The notes under the pieces are model-generated. The model searched no databases and had not been told where the DNA came from. It worked only from the letters and a program-made list of their open reading frames with translations. Positions 49,901-63,307 of a stretch of DNA of 64,000 nt are shown here, in pieces (the stretch's first letter is position 1; every line of letters begins with the position of its first letter). Position numbers and translations under genes: made by a program. The stretch is from Membranipora membranacea (lineage: Eukaryota > Bryozoa > Gymnolaemata > Cheilostomatida > Membraniporidae), in assembly GCA_914767715.1 (NCBI GenBank), contig OU612074.1, positions 15,982,062 through 16,046,061 on the forward strand, written 5' to 3'.

Positions 49901-52900
49901 TTTAAATTTTAAAGTCGCTCTCATTTCTGTTCTATTTATCGTAGGATCTTAATATTCTGGAATTTGAATGAGGCCAATGAGGCCATCAACTGGTCAAAGT
50001 GTGAAAGAATTACAATGGCTTTTTAATTTTTCACCCTGCCGTTTGGCATGTTTTTTTATGACAAAACTGGCCCTCGTTAAAAAAATTGCTGCCGCCAAAC
50101 TAAGAGGGCCAGCCCCAAACGGTTTTCAGTTCATAAGTCAGCATGAAATTCCAAACGGTATAGAGTAGGTTAGGCGGAAATCTAGTTTTTAAACTGGCTG
50201 TAAAAAACACCAAGGGTCCCCCCTTTGTTACTTTTTTAAATTTTAAAGTCGCTCTCATTTCTGTTCTATTTATCGTAGGATCTTAATATTCTGGAATTTG
50301 AATGAGGCCAATGAGGCCATCAACTGGTCAAAGTTTGAAAGATTTGCAATGGCTTTTTAATTTTTCACCCTGCCGTTTGGCATGTTTTTTTATGACAAAA
50401 CTGGCCCTCGTTAAAAAAGTTGCTGCCGCCAAACTAAGAGGGCCAGCCCCAAACGGTTTTCAGTTCCTAAGTCAGCATGAAATTCCACACGGTATAGAGT
50501 AGGTTAGGAGGAAATCTATTTTTTAAACTGGCTGTAAAATACACCAAGGGTCCCCCCTTTGTTACTTTTTTAAATTTTAAAGTCGCTCTCATTTCTGTTC
50601 TATTTATCGTAGGATCTTAATATTCTGGAATTTGAATGAGGCCAATGAGGCCATCAACTGGTCAAAGTTTGAAAGAATTACGATGGCTTTTTAATTTTTC
50701 ACCCTGCCGTTTGGCATGTTTTTTTATGACAAAACTGGCCCTCGTTAAAAAAGTTGCTGCCGCCAAACTAAGAGGGCCAGCCCCAAACGGCTTTCAGTTC
50801 CTAAGTCAGCATGAAATTCCACACGGTATAGAGTAGGTTAGGAGGAAATCTATTTTTTAAACTGGCGGTAAAAAACACCAAGGGTCCCCCCTTTGTTACT
50901 TTTTTAAATTTTAAAGTCGCTCTCATTTCTGTTCTATTTATCGTAGGATCTTAATATTCTGGAATTTGAATGAGGCCAATGAGGCCATCAACTGGTCAAA
51001 GTTTGAAAGAATTGCGATGGCTTTTTAATTTTTCACCCTGCCGGTTGGCATGTTTTTTTATGACAATACTGGCCCTCGTTAAAAAAGTTGCTGCCGCCAA
51101 ACTAAGAGGGCCAGCCCCAAACGGTTTTCAGTTCCTAAGTCAGCATGAAATTCCACACGGTATAGAGTAGGTTAGGAGGAAATCTATTTTTTAAACTGGC
51201 TGTAAAAAACACCAAGGGTCCCCCCTTTGTTACTTTTTTAAATTTTAAAGTCGCTCTCATTTCTGTTCTATTTATCGTAGGATCTTAATATTCTGGAATT
51301 TGAATGAGGCCAATGAGGCCATCAACTGGTCAAAGTTTGAAAGAATTGCGATGGCTTTTTAATTTTTCACCCTGCCGTTTGGCATGTTTTTTTATGACAA
51401 AACTGGCCCTCGTTAAAAAAGTTGCTGCCGCCAAACTAAGAGGGCCAGCCCCAAACGGTTTTCAGTTCCTAAGTCAGCATGAAATTCCACACGGTATAGA
51501 GTAGGTTAGGAGGAAATCTATTTTTTAAACTGGCTGTAAAAAACACCAAGGGTCCCCCCTTTGTTACTTTTTTAAATTTTAAAGTCGCTCTCATTTCTGT
51601 TCTATTTATCGTAGGATCTTAATATTCTGGAATTTGAATGAGGCCAATGAGGCCATCAACTGGTCAAAGTTTGAAAGAATTGCGATGGCTTTTTAATTTT
51701 TCACCCTGCCGTTTGGCATGTTTTTTTATGACAAAACTGGCCCTCGTTAAAAAAGTTGCTGCCGCCAAACTAAGAGGGCCAGCCCCAAACGGTTTTCAGT
51801 TCCTAAGTCAGCATGAAATTCCACACGGTATAGAGTAGGTTAGGAGGAAATCTATTTTTTAAACTGGCTGCAAAAAACACCAAGGGTCCCCCCTTTGTTA
51901 CTTTTTTAAATTTTAAAGTCGCTCTCATTTCTGTTCTATTTATCGTAGGATCTTAATATTCTGGAATTTGAATGAGGCCAATGAGGCCATCAACTGGTCA
52001 AAGTTTGAAAGAATTGCGATGGCTTTTTAATTTTTCACCCTGCCGTTTGGCATGTTTTTTTATGACAAAACTGGCCCTCGTTAAAAAAGTTGCTGCCGCC
52101 AAACTAAGAGGGCCAGCCCCAAACGGTTTTCAGTTCCTAAGTCAGCATGAAATTCCACACGGTATAGAGTAGGTTAGGAGGAAATCTATTTTTTAAACTG
52201 GCTGTAAAAAACACCAAGGGTCCCCCCTTTGTTACTTTTTTAAATTTTAAAGTCGCTCTCATTTCTGTTCTATTTATCGTAGGATCTTAATATTCTGGAA
52301 TTTGAATGAGGCCAATGAGGCCATCAACTGGTCAAAGTGTGAAAGAATTACAATGGCTTTTTAATTTTTCACCCTGCCGTTTGGCATGTTTTTTTATGAC
52401 AAAACTGGCCCTCGTTAAAAAAGTTGCTGCCGCCAAACTAAGAGGGCCAGCCCCAAACGGTTTTCAGTTCATAAGTCAGCATGAAATTCCACACGGTATA
52501 GAGTAGGTTAGGCGGAAATCTAGTTTTTAAACTGGCTGTAAAAAACACCAAGGGTCCCCCCTTTGTTACTTTTTTAAATTTTAAAGTCGCTCTCATTTCT
52601 GTTCTATTTATCGTAGGATCTTAATATTCTGGAATTTGAATGAGGCCAATGAGGCCATCAACTGGTGAAAGTTTGAAAGAATTGCAATGGCTTTTTAATT
52701 TTTCACCCTGCCGTTTGGCATGTTTTTTTATGACAAAACTGGCCCTCGTTAAAAAAGTTGCTGCCGCCAAACTAAGAGGGCCAGCCCCAAACGGTTTTCA
52801 GTTCCTAAGTCAGCATGAAATTCCACACGGTATAGAGTAGGTTAGGAGGAAATCTATTTTTTAAACTGGCTGTAAAAAACACCAAGGGTCCCCCCTTTGT

Positions 52901-55305
52901 TACTTTTTTAAATTTTAAAGTCGCTCTCATTTCTGTTCTATTTATCGTAGGATCTTAATATTCTGGAATTTGAATGAGGCCAATGAGGCCATCAACTGGT
53001 CAAAGTTTGAAAGAATTACGATGGCTTTTTAATTTTTCACCCTGCCGTTTGGCATGTTTTTTTATGACAAAACTGGCCCTCGTTAAAAAAGTTGCTGCCG
53101 CCAAACTAAGAGGGCCAGCCCCAAACGGCTTTCAGTTCCTAAGTCAGCATGAAATTCCACACGGTATAGAGTAGGTTAGGAGGAAATCTATTTTTTAAAC
53201 TGGCGGTAAAAAACACCAAGGGTCCCCCCTTTGTTACTTTTTTAAATTTTAAAGTCGCTCTCATTTCTGTTCTATTTATCGTAGGATCTTAATATTCTGG
53301 AATTTGAATGAGGCCAATGAGGCCATCAACTGGTCAAAGTTTGAAAGAATTGCAATGGCTTTTTAATTTTTCACCCTGCCGTTTGGCATGTTTTTTTTTG
53401 ACAAAACTGGCCCTCGTTAAAAAAGTTGCTGCCGCCAAACTAAGAGGGCCAGCCCCAAACGGTTTTCAGTTCCTAAGTCAGCATGAAATTCCACACGGTA
53501 TAGAGTAGGTTAGGAGGAAATCTATTTTTTAAACTGGCTGTAAAAAACACCAAGGGTCCCCCCTTTGTTACTTTTTTAAATTTTAAAGTCGCTCTCATTT
53601 CTGTTCTATTTATCGTAGGATCTTAATATTCTGGAATTTGAATGAGGCCAATGAGGCCATCAACTGGTCGAAGTTTGAAAGAATTGCGATGGCTTTTTAA
53701 TTTTTCACCCTGCCGTTTGGCATGTTTTTTTATGACAAAACTGGCCCTCGTTAAAAAAGTTGCTGCCGCCAAACTAAGAGGGCCAGCCCCAAACGGTTTT
53801 CAGTTCCTAAGTCAGCATGAAATTCCACACGGTATAGAGTAGGTTAGGAGGAAATCTATTTTTTAAACTGGCTGTAAAAAACACCAAGGGTCCCCCCTTT
53901 GTTGCTTTTTTAAATTTTAAAGTCGCTCTCATTTCTGTTCTATTTATCGTAGGATCTTAATATTCTGGAATTTGAATGAGGCCAATGAGGCCATCAACTG
54001 GTCAAAGTTTGAAAGAATTGCGATGGCTTTTTAATTTTTCACCCTGCCGTTTGGCATGTTTTTTTATGACAAAACTAGCCCTCGTTAAAAAAGTTGCTGC
54101 CGCCAAACTAAGAGGGCCAGCCCCAAACGGTTTTCAGTTCCTAAGTCAGCATGAAGTTCCACACGGTATAGAGTAGGTTAGGAGGAAATCTATTTTTTAA
54201 ACTGGCTGTAAAAAACACCAAGGGTCCCCCCTTTGTTACTTTTTTAAATTTTAAAGTCGCTCTCATTTCTGTTCTATTTATCGTAGGATCTTAATATTCT
54301 GGAATTTGAATGAGGCCAATGAGGCCATCAACTGGTCAAAGTTTGAAAGAATTGCGATGGCTTTTTAATTTTTCACCCTGCCGTTTGGCATGTTTTTTTT
54401 ATGACAAAACTGGCCCTCGTTAAAAAAGTTGCTGCCGCCAAACTAAGAGGGCCAGCCCCAAACGGTTTTCAGTTCCTAAGTCAGCATGAAATTCCACACG
54501 GTATAGAGTAGGTTAGGAGGAAATCTATTTTTTAAACTGGCTGCAAAAAACACCAAGGGTCCCCCCTTTGTTACTTTTTTAAATTTTAAAGTCGCTCTCA
54601 TTTCTGTTCTATTTATCGTAGGATCTTAATATTCTGGAATTTGAATGAGGCCAATGAGGCCATCAACTGGCCAAAGTTTGAAAGAATTGCGATGGCTTTT
54701 TAATTTTTCACTCTGCCGTTTGGCATGTTTTTTTATGACAAAACTGGCCCTCGTTAAAAAAGTTGCTGCCGCCAAACTAAGAGGGCCAGCCCCAAACGGC
54801 TTTCAGTTCCTAAGTCAGCATTAAATTCCACACGGTATAGAGTAGGTTAGGAGGAAATCTATTTTTTAAACTGGCGGTAAAAAACACCAAGGGTCCCCCC
54901 TTTGTTACTTTTTTAAAGTCGCTCTCATTTCTGTTCTATTTATCGTAGGATCTTAATATTCTGGAATTTGAATGAGGCCAATGAGGCCATCAACTGGTCA
55001 AAGTTTGAAAGAATTGCGATGGCTTTTTAATTTTTCACCCTGCCGTTTGGCATGTTTTTTTATGACAAAACTAACCCTCGTTAAAAAAGTTGCTGCCGCC
55101 AAACTAAGAGGGCCAGCCCCAAACGGCTTTCAGTTCCTAAGTCAGCATGAAATTCCACACGGTATAGAGTAGGTTAGGAGGAAATCTATTTTTTAAACTG
55201 GCTGTAAAAAACACCAAGGGTCCCCCCTTTGTTACTTTTTTAAATTTTAAAGTCGCTCTCATTTCTGTTCTATTTATCGTAGGATCTTAATATTCTGGAA
55301 TTTGA
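46969..55305 (+). repeat. Large segmental tandem duplication, copy 1 (8337 bp, 25 monomers)
   Basis: The block starts with the private GCGATTGC monomer (46969) and runs to the next one (55306). Shared marks with copy 2 include TTCTTAAG (about 47800 and 56137), ACATTTTTAAATTTTAAGG (about 48560 and 56897), AGGGTCTT (about 48943 and 57280), CTGTAAAATACACC (about 50533 and 57868), CCGGTTGGC with ACAATACTGG (50970 and 58305), TGGTGAAAG (52640 and 59975), and CTAGCCC with CATGAAGTT (53976 and 61311). Monomers 48966, 49300 and 49634 have no counterpart in copy 2. Confidence 0.9.
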
Positions 55306-58300
55306 ATGAGGCCAATGAGGCCATCAACTGGTCAAAGTTTGAAAGAATTGCGATTGCTTTTTAATTTTTCACCCTGCCGTTTGGCATGTTTTTTTATGAC
55401 AAAACTGGCCCTCGTTAAAAAAGTTGCTGCCGCCAAACTAAGAGGGCCAGCCCCAAACGGTTTTCAATTCCTAAGTCAGCATGAAATTCCACACGGTATA
55501 GAGTAGGTTAGGAGGAAATCTATTTTTTAAACTGGCTGCAAAAAACACCAAGGGTCCCCCCTTTGTTACTTTTTTAAATTTTAAAGTCGCTCTCATTTCT
55601 GTTCTATTTATCGTAGGATCTTAATATTCCGGAATTTGAATGAGGCCAATGAGGCCATCAACTGGTCAAAGTTTGAAAGAATTGCGATGGCTTTTTAATT
55701 TTTCACCCTGCCGTTTGGCATGTTTTTTTATGACAAAACTGGCCCTCGTTAAAAAAGTTGCTGCCGCCAAACTAAGAGGGCCAGCCCCAAACGGTTTTCA
55801 GTTCCTAAGTCAGCATGAAATTCCACACGGTATAGAGTAGGTTAGGAGGAAATCTATTTTTTAAACTGGCTGTAAAAAACACCAAGGGTCCCCCCTTTGT
55901 TACTTTTTTAAATTTTAAAGTCGCTCTCATTTCTGTTCTATTTATCGTAGGATCTTAATATTCTGGAATTTGAATGAGGCCAATGAGGCCATCAACTGGT
56001 AAAAGTTTGAAAGAATTGCGATGGCTTTTTAATTTTTCACCCTGCCGTTTGGCATGTTTTTTTATGACAAAACTGGCCCTCGTTAAAAAAGTTGCTGCCG
56101 CCAAACTAAGAGGGCCAGCCCCAAACGGTTTTCAGTTCTTAAGTCAGCATGAAATTCCACACGGTATAGAGTAGGTTAGGAGGAAATCTATTTTTTAAAC
56201 TGGCTGCAAAAAACACCAAGGGTCCCCCCTTTGTTACTTTTTTAAATTTTAAAGTCGCTCTCATTTCTGTTCTATTTATCGTAGGATCTTAATATTCTGG
56301 AATTTGAATGAGGCCAATGAGGCCATCAACTGGCCAAAGTTTGAAAGAATTGCGATGGCTTTTTAATTTTTCACCCTGCCGTTTGGCATGTTTTTTTATG
56401 ACAAAACTGGCCCTCGTTAAAAAAGTTGCTGCCGCCAAACTAAGAGGGCCAGCCCCAAACGGCTTTCAGTTCCTAAGTCAGCATTAAATTCCACACGGTA
56501 TAGAGTAGGTTAGGAGGAAATCTATTTTTTAAACTGGCGGTAAAAAACACCAAGGGTCCCCCCTTTGTTACTTTTTTAAAGTCGCTCTCATTTCTGTTCT
56601 ATTTATCGTAGGATCTTAATATTCTGGAATTTGAATGAGGCCAATGAGGCCATCAACTGGTCAAAGTTTGAAAGAATTGCAATGGCTTTTTAATTTTTCA
56701 CCCTGCCGTTTGGCATGTTTTTTTATGACAAAACTAACCCTCGTTAAAAAAGTTGCTGCCGCCAAACTAAGAGGGCCAGCCCCAAACGGCTTTCAGTTCC
56801 TAAGTCAGCATGAAATTCCACACGGTATAGAGTAGGTTAGGAGGAAATCTATTTTTTAAACTGGCTGTAAAAAACACCAAGGGTCCCCCCTTTGTTACAT
56901 TTTTAAATTTTAAGGTCGCTCTCATTTCTGTTCTATTTATCGTAGGATCTTAATATTCTGGAATTTGAATGAGGCCAATGAGGCCATCAACTGGTCAAAG
57001 TTTGAAAGAATTGCGATGGCTTTTTAATTTTTCACCCTGCCGTTTGGCATGTTTTTTTATGACAAAACTGGCCCTCGTTAAAAAAGTTGCTGCCGCCAAA
57101 CTAAGAGGGCCAGCCCCAAACGGTTTTCAGTTCCTAAGTCAGCATGAAATTCCACACGGTATAGAGTAGGTTAGGAGGAAATCTATTTTTTAAACTGGCT
57201 GTAAAAAACACCAAGGGTCCCCCCTTTGTTACTTTTTTAAATTTTAAAGTCGCTCTCATTTCTGTTCTATTTATCGTAGGGTCTTAATATTCTGGAATTT
57301 GAATGAGGCCAATGAGGCCATCAACTGGTCAAAGTGTGAAAGAATTACAATGGCTTTTTAATTTTTCACCCTGCCGTTTGGCATGTTTTTTTATGACAAA
57401 ACTGGCCCTCGTTAAAAAAGTTGCTGCCGCCAAACTAAGAGGGCCAGCCCCAAACGGTTTTCAGTTCATAAGTCAGCATGAAATTCCACACGGTATAGAG
57501 TAGGTTAGGCGGAAATCTAGTTTTTAAACTGGCTGTAAAAAACACCAAGGGTCCCCCCTTTGTTACTTTTTTAAATTTTAAAGTCGCTCTCATTTCTGTT
57601 CTATTTATCGTAGGATCTTAATATTCTGGAATTTGAATGAGGCCAATGAGGCCATCAACTGGTCAAAGTTTGAAAGAATTGCAATGGCTTTTTAATTTTT
57701 CACCCTGCCGTTTGGCATGTTTTTTTATGACAAAACTGGCCCTCGTTAAAAAAGTTGCCGCCGCCAAACTAAGAGGGCCAGCCCCAAACGGTTTTCAGTT
57801 CCTAAGTCAGCATGAAATTCCACACGGTATAGAGTAGGTTAGGAGGAAATCTATTTTTTAAACTGGCTGTAAAATACACCAAGGGTCCCCCCTTTGTTAC
57901 TTTTTTAAATTTTAAAGTCGCTCTCATTTCTGTTCTATTTATCGTAGGATCTTAATATTCTGGAATTTGAATGAGGCCAATGAGGCCATCAACTGGTCAA
58001 AGTTTGAAAGAATTACGATGGCTTTTTAATTTTTCACCCTGCCGTTTGGCATGTTTTTTTATGACAAAACTGGCCCTCGTTAAAAAAGTTGCTGCCGCCA
58101 AACTAAGAGGGCCAGCCCCAAACGGCTTTCAGTTCCTAAGTCAGCATGAAATTCCACACGGTATAGAGTAGGTTAGGAGGAAATCTATTTTTTAAACTGG
58201 CGGTAAAAAACACCAAGGGTCCCCCCTTTGTTACTTTTTTAAATTTTAAAGTCGCTCTCATTTCTGTTCTATTTATCGTAGGATCTTAATATTCTGGAAT

Positions 58301-61300
58301 TTGAATGAGGCCAATGAGGCCATCAACTGGTCAAAGTTTGAAAGAATTGCGATGGCTTTTTAATTTTTCACCCTGCCGGTTGGCATGTTTTTTTATGACA
58401 ATACTGGCCCTCGTTAAAAAAGTTGCTGCCGCCAAACTAAGAGGGCCAGCCCCAAACGGTTTTCAGTTCCTAAGTCAGCATGAAATTCCACACGGTATAG
58501 AGTAGGTTAGGAGGAAATCTATTTTTTAAACTGGCTGTAAAAAACACCAAGGGTCCCCCCTTTGTTACTTTTTTAAATTTTAAAGTCGCTCTCATTTCTG
58601 TTCTATTTATCGTAGGATCTTAATATTCTGGAATTTGAATGAGGCCAATGAGGCCATCAACTGGTCAAAGTTTGAAAGAATTGCGATGGCTTTTTAATTT
58701 TTCACCCTGCCGTTTGGCATGTTTTATTATGACAAAACTGGCCCTCGTTAAAAAAGTTGCTGCCGCCAAACTAAGAGGGCCAGCCCCAAACGGTTTTCAG
58801 TTCCTAAGTCAGCATGAAATTCCACACGGTATAGAGTAGGTTAGGAGGAAATCTATTTTTTAAACTGGCTGTAAAAAACACCAAGGGTCCCCCCTTTGTT
58901 ACTTTTTTAAATTTTAAAGTCGCTCTCATTTCTGTTCTATTTATCGTAGGATCTTAATATTCTGGAATTTGAATGAGGCCAATGAGGCCATCAACTGGTC
59001 AAAGTTTGAAAGAATTGCGATGGCTTTTTAATTTTTCACCCTGCCGTTTGGCATGTTTTTTTATGACAAAACTGGCCCTCGTTAAAAAAGTTGCTGCCGC
59101 CAAACTAAGAGGGCCAGCCCCAAACGGTTTTCAATTCCTAAGTCAGCATGAAATTCCACACGGTATAGAGTAGGTTAGGAGGAAATCTATTTTTTAAACT
59201 GGCTGCAAAAAACACCAAGGGTCCCCCCTTTGTTACTTTTTTAAATTTTAAAGTCGCTCTCATTTCTGTTCTATTTATCGTAGGATCTTAATATTCTGGA
59301 ATTTGAATGAGGCCAATGAGGCCATCAACTGGTCAAAGTTTGAAAGAATTGCGATGGCTTTTTAATTTTTCACCCTGCCGTTTGGCATGTTTTTTTATGA
59401 CAAAACTGGCCCTCGTTAAAAAAGTTGCTGCCGCCAAACTAAGAGGGCCAGCCCCAAACGGTTTTCAGTTCCTAAGTCAGCATGAAATTCCACACGGTAT
59501 AGAGTAGGTTAGGAGGAAATCTATTTTTTAAACTGGCTGTAAAAAACACCAAGGGTCCCCCCTTTGTTACTTTTTTAAATTTTAAAGTCGCTCTCATTTC
59601 TGTTCTATTTATCGTAGGATCTTAATATTCTGGAATTTGAATGAGGCCAATGAGGCCATCAACTGGTCAAAGTGTGAAAGAATTACAATGGCTTTTTAAT
59701 TTTTCACCCTGCCGTTTGGCATGTTTTTTTATGACAAAACTGGCCCTCGTTAAAAAAGTTGCTGCCGCCAAACTAAGAGGGCCAGCCCCAAACGGTTTTC
59801 AGTTCATAAGTCAGCATGAAATTCCACACGGTATAGAGTAGGTTAGGCGGAAATCTAGTTTTTAAACTGGCTGTAAAAAACACCAAGGGTCCCCCCTTTG
59901 TTACTTTTTTAAATTTTAAAGTCGCTCTCATTTCTGTTCTATTTATCGTAGGATCTTAATATTCTGGAATTTGAATGAGGCCAATGAGGCCATCAACTGG
60001 TGAAAGTTTGAAAGAATTGCAATGGCTTTTTAATTTTTCACCCTGCCGTTTGGCATGTTTTTTTATGACAAAACTGGCCCTCGTTAAAAAAGTTGCTGCC
60101 GCCAAACTAAGAGGGCCAGCCCCAAACGGTTTTCAGTTCCTAAGTCAGCATGAAATTCCACACGGTATAGAGTAGGTTAGGAGGAAATCTATTTTTTAAA
60201 CTGGCTGTAAAAAACACCAAGGGTCCCCCCTTTGTTACTTTTTTAAATTTTAAAGTCGCTCTCATTTCTGTTCTATTTATCGTAGGATCTTAATATTCTG
60301 GAATTTGAATGAGGCCAATGAGGCCATCAACTGGTCAAAGTTTGAAAGAATTACGATGGCTTTTTAATTTTTCACCCTGCCGTTTGGCATGTTTTTTTAT
60401 GACAAAACTGGCCCTCGTTAAAAAAGTTGCTGCCGCCAAACTAAGAGGGCCAGCCCCAAACGGCTTTCAGTTCCTAAGTCAGCATGAATTTCCACACGGT
60501 ATAGAGTAGGTTAGGAGGAAATCTATTTTTTAAACTGGCGGTAAAAAACACCAAGGGTCCCCCCTTTGTTACTTTTTTAAATTTTAAAGTCGCTCTCATT
60601 TCTGTTCTATTTATCGTAGGATCTTAATATTCTGGAATTTGAATGAGGCCAATGAGGCCATCAACTGGTCAAAGTTTGAAAGAATTGCAATGGCTTTTTA
60701 ATTTTTCACCCTGCCGTTTGGCATGTTTTTTTTTGACAAAACTGGCCCTCGTTAAAAAAGTTGCTGCCGCCAAACTAAGAGGGCCAGCCCCAAACGGTTT
60801 TCAGTTCCTAAGTCAGCATGAAATTCCACACGGTATAGAGTAGGTTAGGAGGAAATCTATTTTTTAAACTGGCTGTAAAAAACACCAAGGGTCCCCCCTT
60901 TGTTACTTTTTTAAATTTTAAAGTCGCTCTCATTTCTGTTCTATTTATCGTAGGATCTTAATATTCTGGAATTTGAATGAGGCCAATGAGGCCATCAACT
61001 GGTCGAAGTTTGAAAGAATTGCGATGGCTTTTTAATTTTTCACCCTGCCGTTTGGCATGTTTTTTTATGACAAAACTGGCCCTCGTTAAAAAAGTTGCTG
61101 CCGCCAAACTAAGAGGGCCAGCCCCAAACGGTTTTCAGTTCCTAAGTCAGCATGAAATTCCACACGGTATAGAGTAGGTTAGGAGGAAATCTATTTGTTA
61201 AACTGGCTGTAAAAAACACCAAGGGTCCCCCCTTTGTTGCTTTTTTAAATTTTAAAGTCGCTCTCATTTCTGTTCTATTTATCGTAGGATCTTAATATTC

Positions 61301-62304
61301 TGGAATTTGAATGAGGCCAATGAGGCCATCAACTGGTCAAAGTTTGAAAGAATTGCGATGGCTTTTTAATTTTTCACCCTGCCGTTTGGCATGTTTTTTT
61401 ATGACAAAACTAGCCCTCGTTAAAAAAGTTGCTGCCGCCAAACTAAGAGGGCCAGCCCCAAACGGTTTTCAGTTCCTAAGTCAGCATGAAGTTCCACACG
61501 GTATAGAGTAGGTTAGGAGGAAATCTATTTTTTAAACTGGCTGTAAAAAACACCAAGGGTCCCCCCTTTGTTACTTTTTTAAATTTTAAAGTCGCTCTCA
61601 TTTCTGTTCTATTTATCGTAGGATCTTAATATTCTGGAATTTGAATGAGGCCAATGAGGCCATCAACTGGTAAAAGTTTGAAAGAATTGCGATGGCTTTT
61701 TAATTTTTCACCCTGCCGTTTGGCATGTTTTTTTTATGACAAAACTGGCCCTCGTTAAAAAAGTTGCTGCCGCCAAACTAAGAGGGCCAGCCCCAAACGG
61801 TTTTCAGTTCCTAAGTCAGCATGAAATTCCACACGGTATAGAGTAGGTTAGGAGGAAATCTATTTTTTAAACTGGCTGCAAAAAACACCAAGGGTCCCCC
61901 CTTTGTTACTTTTTTAAATTTTAAAGTCGCTCTCATTTCTGTTCTATTTATCGTAGGATCTTAATATTCTGGAATTTGAATGAGGCCAATGAGGCCATCA
62001 ACTGGTCAAAGTTTGAAAGAATTGCGATGGCTTTTTAATTTTTCACCCTGCCGTTTGGCATGTTTTTATGACAAAACTGGCCCTCGTTAAAAAAGTTGCT
62101 GCCGCCAAACTAAGAGGGCCAGCCCCAAACGGCTTTCAGTTCCTAAGTCAGCATTAAATTCCACACGGTATAGAGTAGGTTAGGAGGAAATCTATTTTTT
62201 AAACTGGCGGTAAAAAACACCAAGGGTCCCCCCTTTGTTACTTTTTTAAAGTCGCTCTCATTTCTGTTCTATTTATCGTAGGATCTTAATATTCTGGAAT
62301 TTGA
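55306..62304 (+). repeat. Large segmental tandem duplication, copy 2 (three monomers shorter)
   Basis: The offset from copy 1 is 8337 bp from 55306 to about 57281 and 7335 bp from about 57336 onward. The difference of 1002 bp is three monomers. The private AGGGTCTT at the end of monomer 56969 and the GTGTGAAAG mark at 57336 bracket the junction. Copy 2 has its own later changes, such as ATTTGTTAAAC (61197), a five-T run in 61980 and ATTATG in 58639. Confidence 0.9.
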
Positions 62305-62638
62305 ATGAGGCCAATGAGGCCATCAACTGGTCAAAGTTTGAAAGAATTGCGAAGGCTTTTTAATTTTTCACCCTGCCGTTTGGCATGTTTTTTTATGACA
62401 AAACTGGCCCTCGTTAAAAAAGTTGCTGCCGCCAAACTAAGAGGGCCAGCCCCAAACGGTTTTCAGTTCCTAAGTCAGCATGAAATTCCACACGGTATAG
62501 AGTAGGTTAGGAGGAAATCTATTTGTTAAACTGGCTGTAAAAAACACCAAGGGTCCCCCCTTTGTTGCTTTTTTAAATTTTAAAGTCGCTCTCATTTCTG
62601 TTCTATTTATCGTAGGATCTTAATATTCTGGAATTTGA
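62305..62638 (+). repeat. Chimeric monomer at the left joint of the 1328-bp duplication
   Basis: The left part has GCGAAGG, seen otherwise in 35303 and 44302, which follow short monomers and also carry CTAACCCTC. Here CTGGCCCTC is present instead, and the right part carries ATTTGTTAAAC and TGTTGCTTTT of 60977. The switch lies between 62353 and 62406. Confidence 0.85.
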
Positions 62639-63307
62639 ATGAGGCCAATGAGGCCATCAACTGGTCAAAGTTTGAAAGAATTGCGATGGCTTTTTAATTT
62701 TTCACCCTGCCGTTTGGCATGTTTTTTTATGACAAAACTAGCCCTCGTTAAAAAAGTTGCTGCCGCCAAACTAAGAGGGCCAGCCCCAAACGGTTTTCAG
62801 TTCCTAAGTCAGCATGAAGTTCCACACGGTATAGAGTAGGTTAGGAGGAAATCTATTTTTTAAACTGGCTGTAAAAAACACCAAGGGTCCCCCCTTTGTT
62901 ACTTTTTTAAATTTTAAAGTCGCTCTCATTTCTGTTCTATTTATCGTAGGATCTTAATATTCTGGAATTTGAATGAGGCCAATGAGGCCATCAACTGGTA
63001 AAAGTTTGAAAGAATTGCGATGGCTTTTTAATTTTTCACCCTGCCGTTTGGCATGTTTTTTTTATGACAAAACTGGCCCTCGTTAAAAAAGTTGCTGCCG
63101 CCAAACTAAGAGGGCCAGCCCCAAACGGTTTTCAGTTCCTAAGTCAGCATGAAATTCCACACGGTATAGAGTAGGTTAGGAGGAAATCTATTTTTTAAAC
63201 TGGCTGCAAAAAACACCAAGGGTCCCCCCTTTGTTACTTTTTTAAATTTTAAAGTCGCTCTCATTTCTGTTCTATTTATCGTAGGATCTTAATATTCTGG
63301 AATTTGA

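Noticed and set aside
54972-55172. Compensatory change for the CTAACCCTC arm of the dyad
   Set aside because: In the ten monomers with this variant the opposite arm stays GAGGGCCAG, so two pairs are lost without compensation.
58639-58972. ATTATG variant in domain B as a member of the domain A TTAGCATGTTTTATT class
   Set aside because: It keeps TTTGGCATG and the other domain B marks, so it shares only one base change and probably arose independently.
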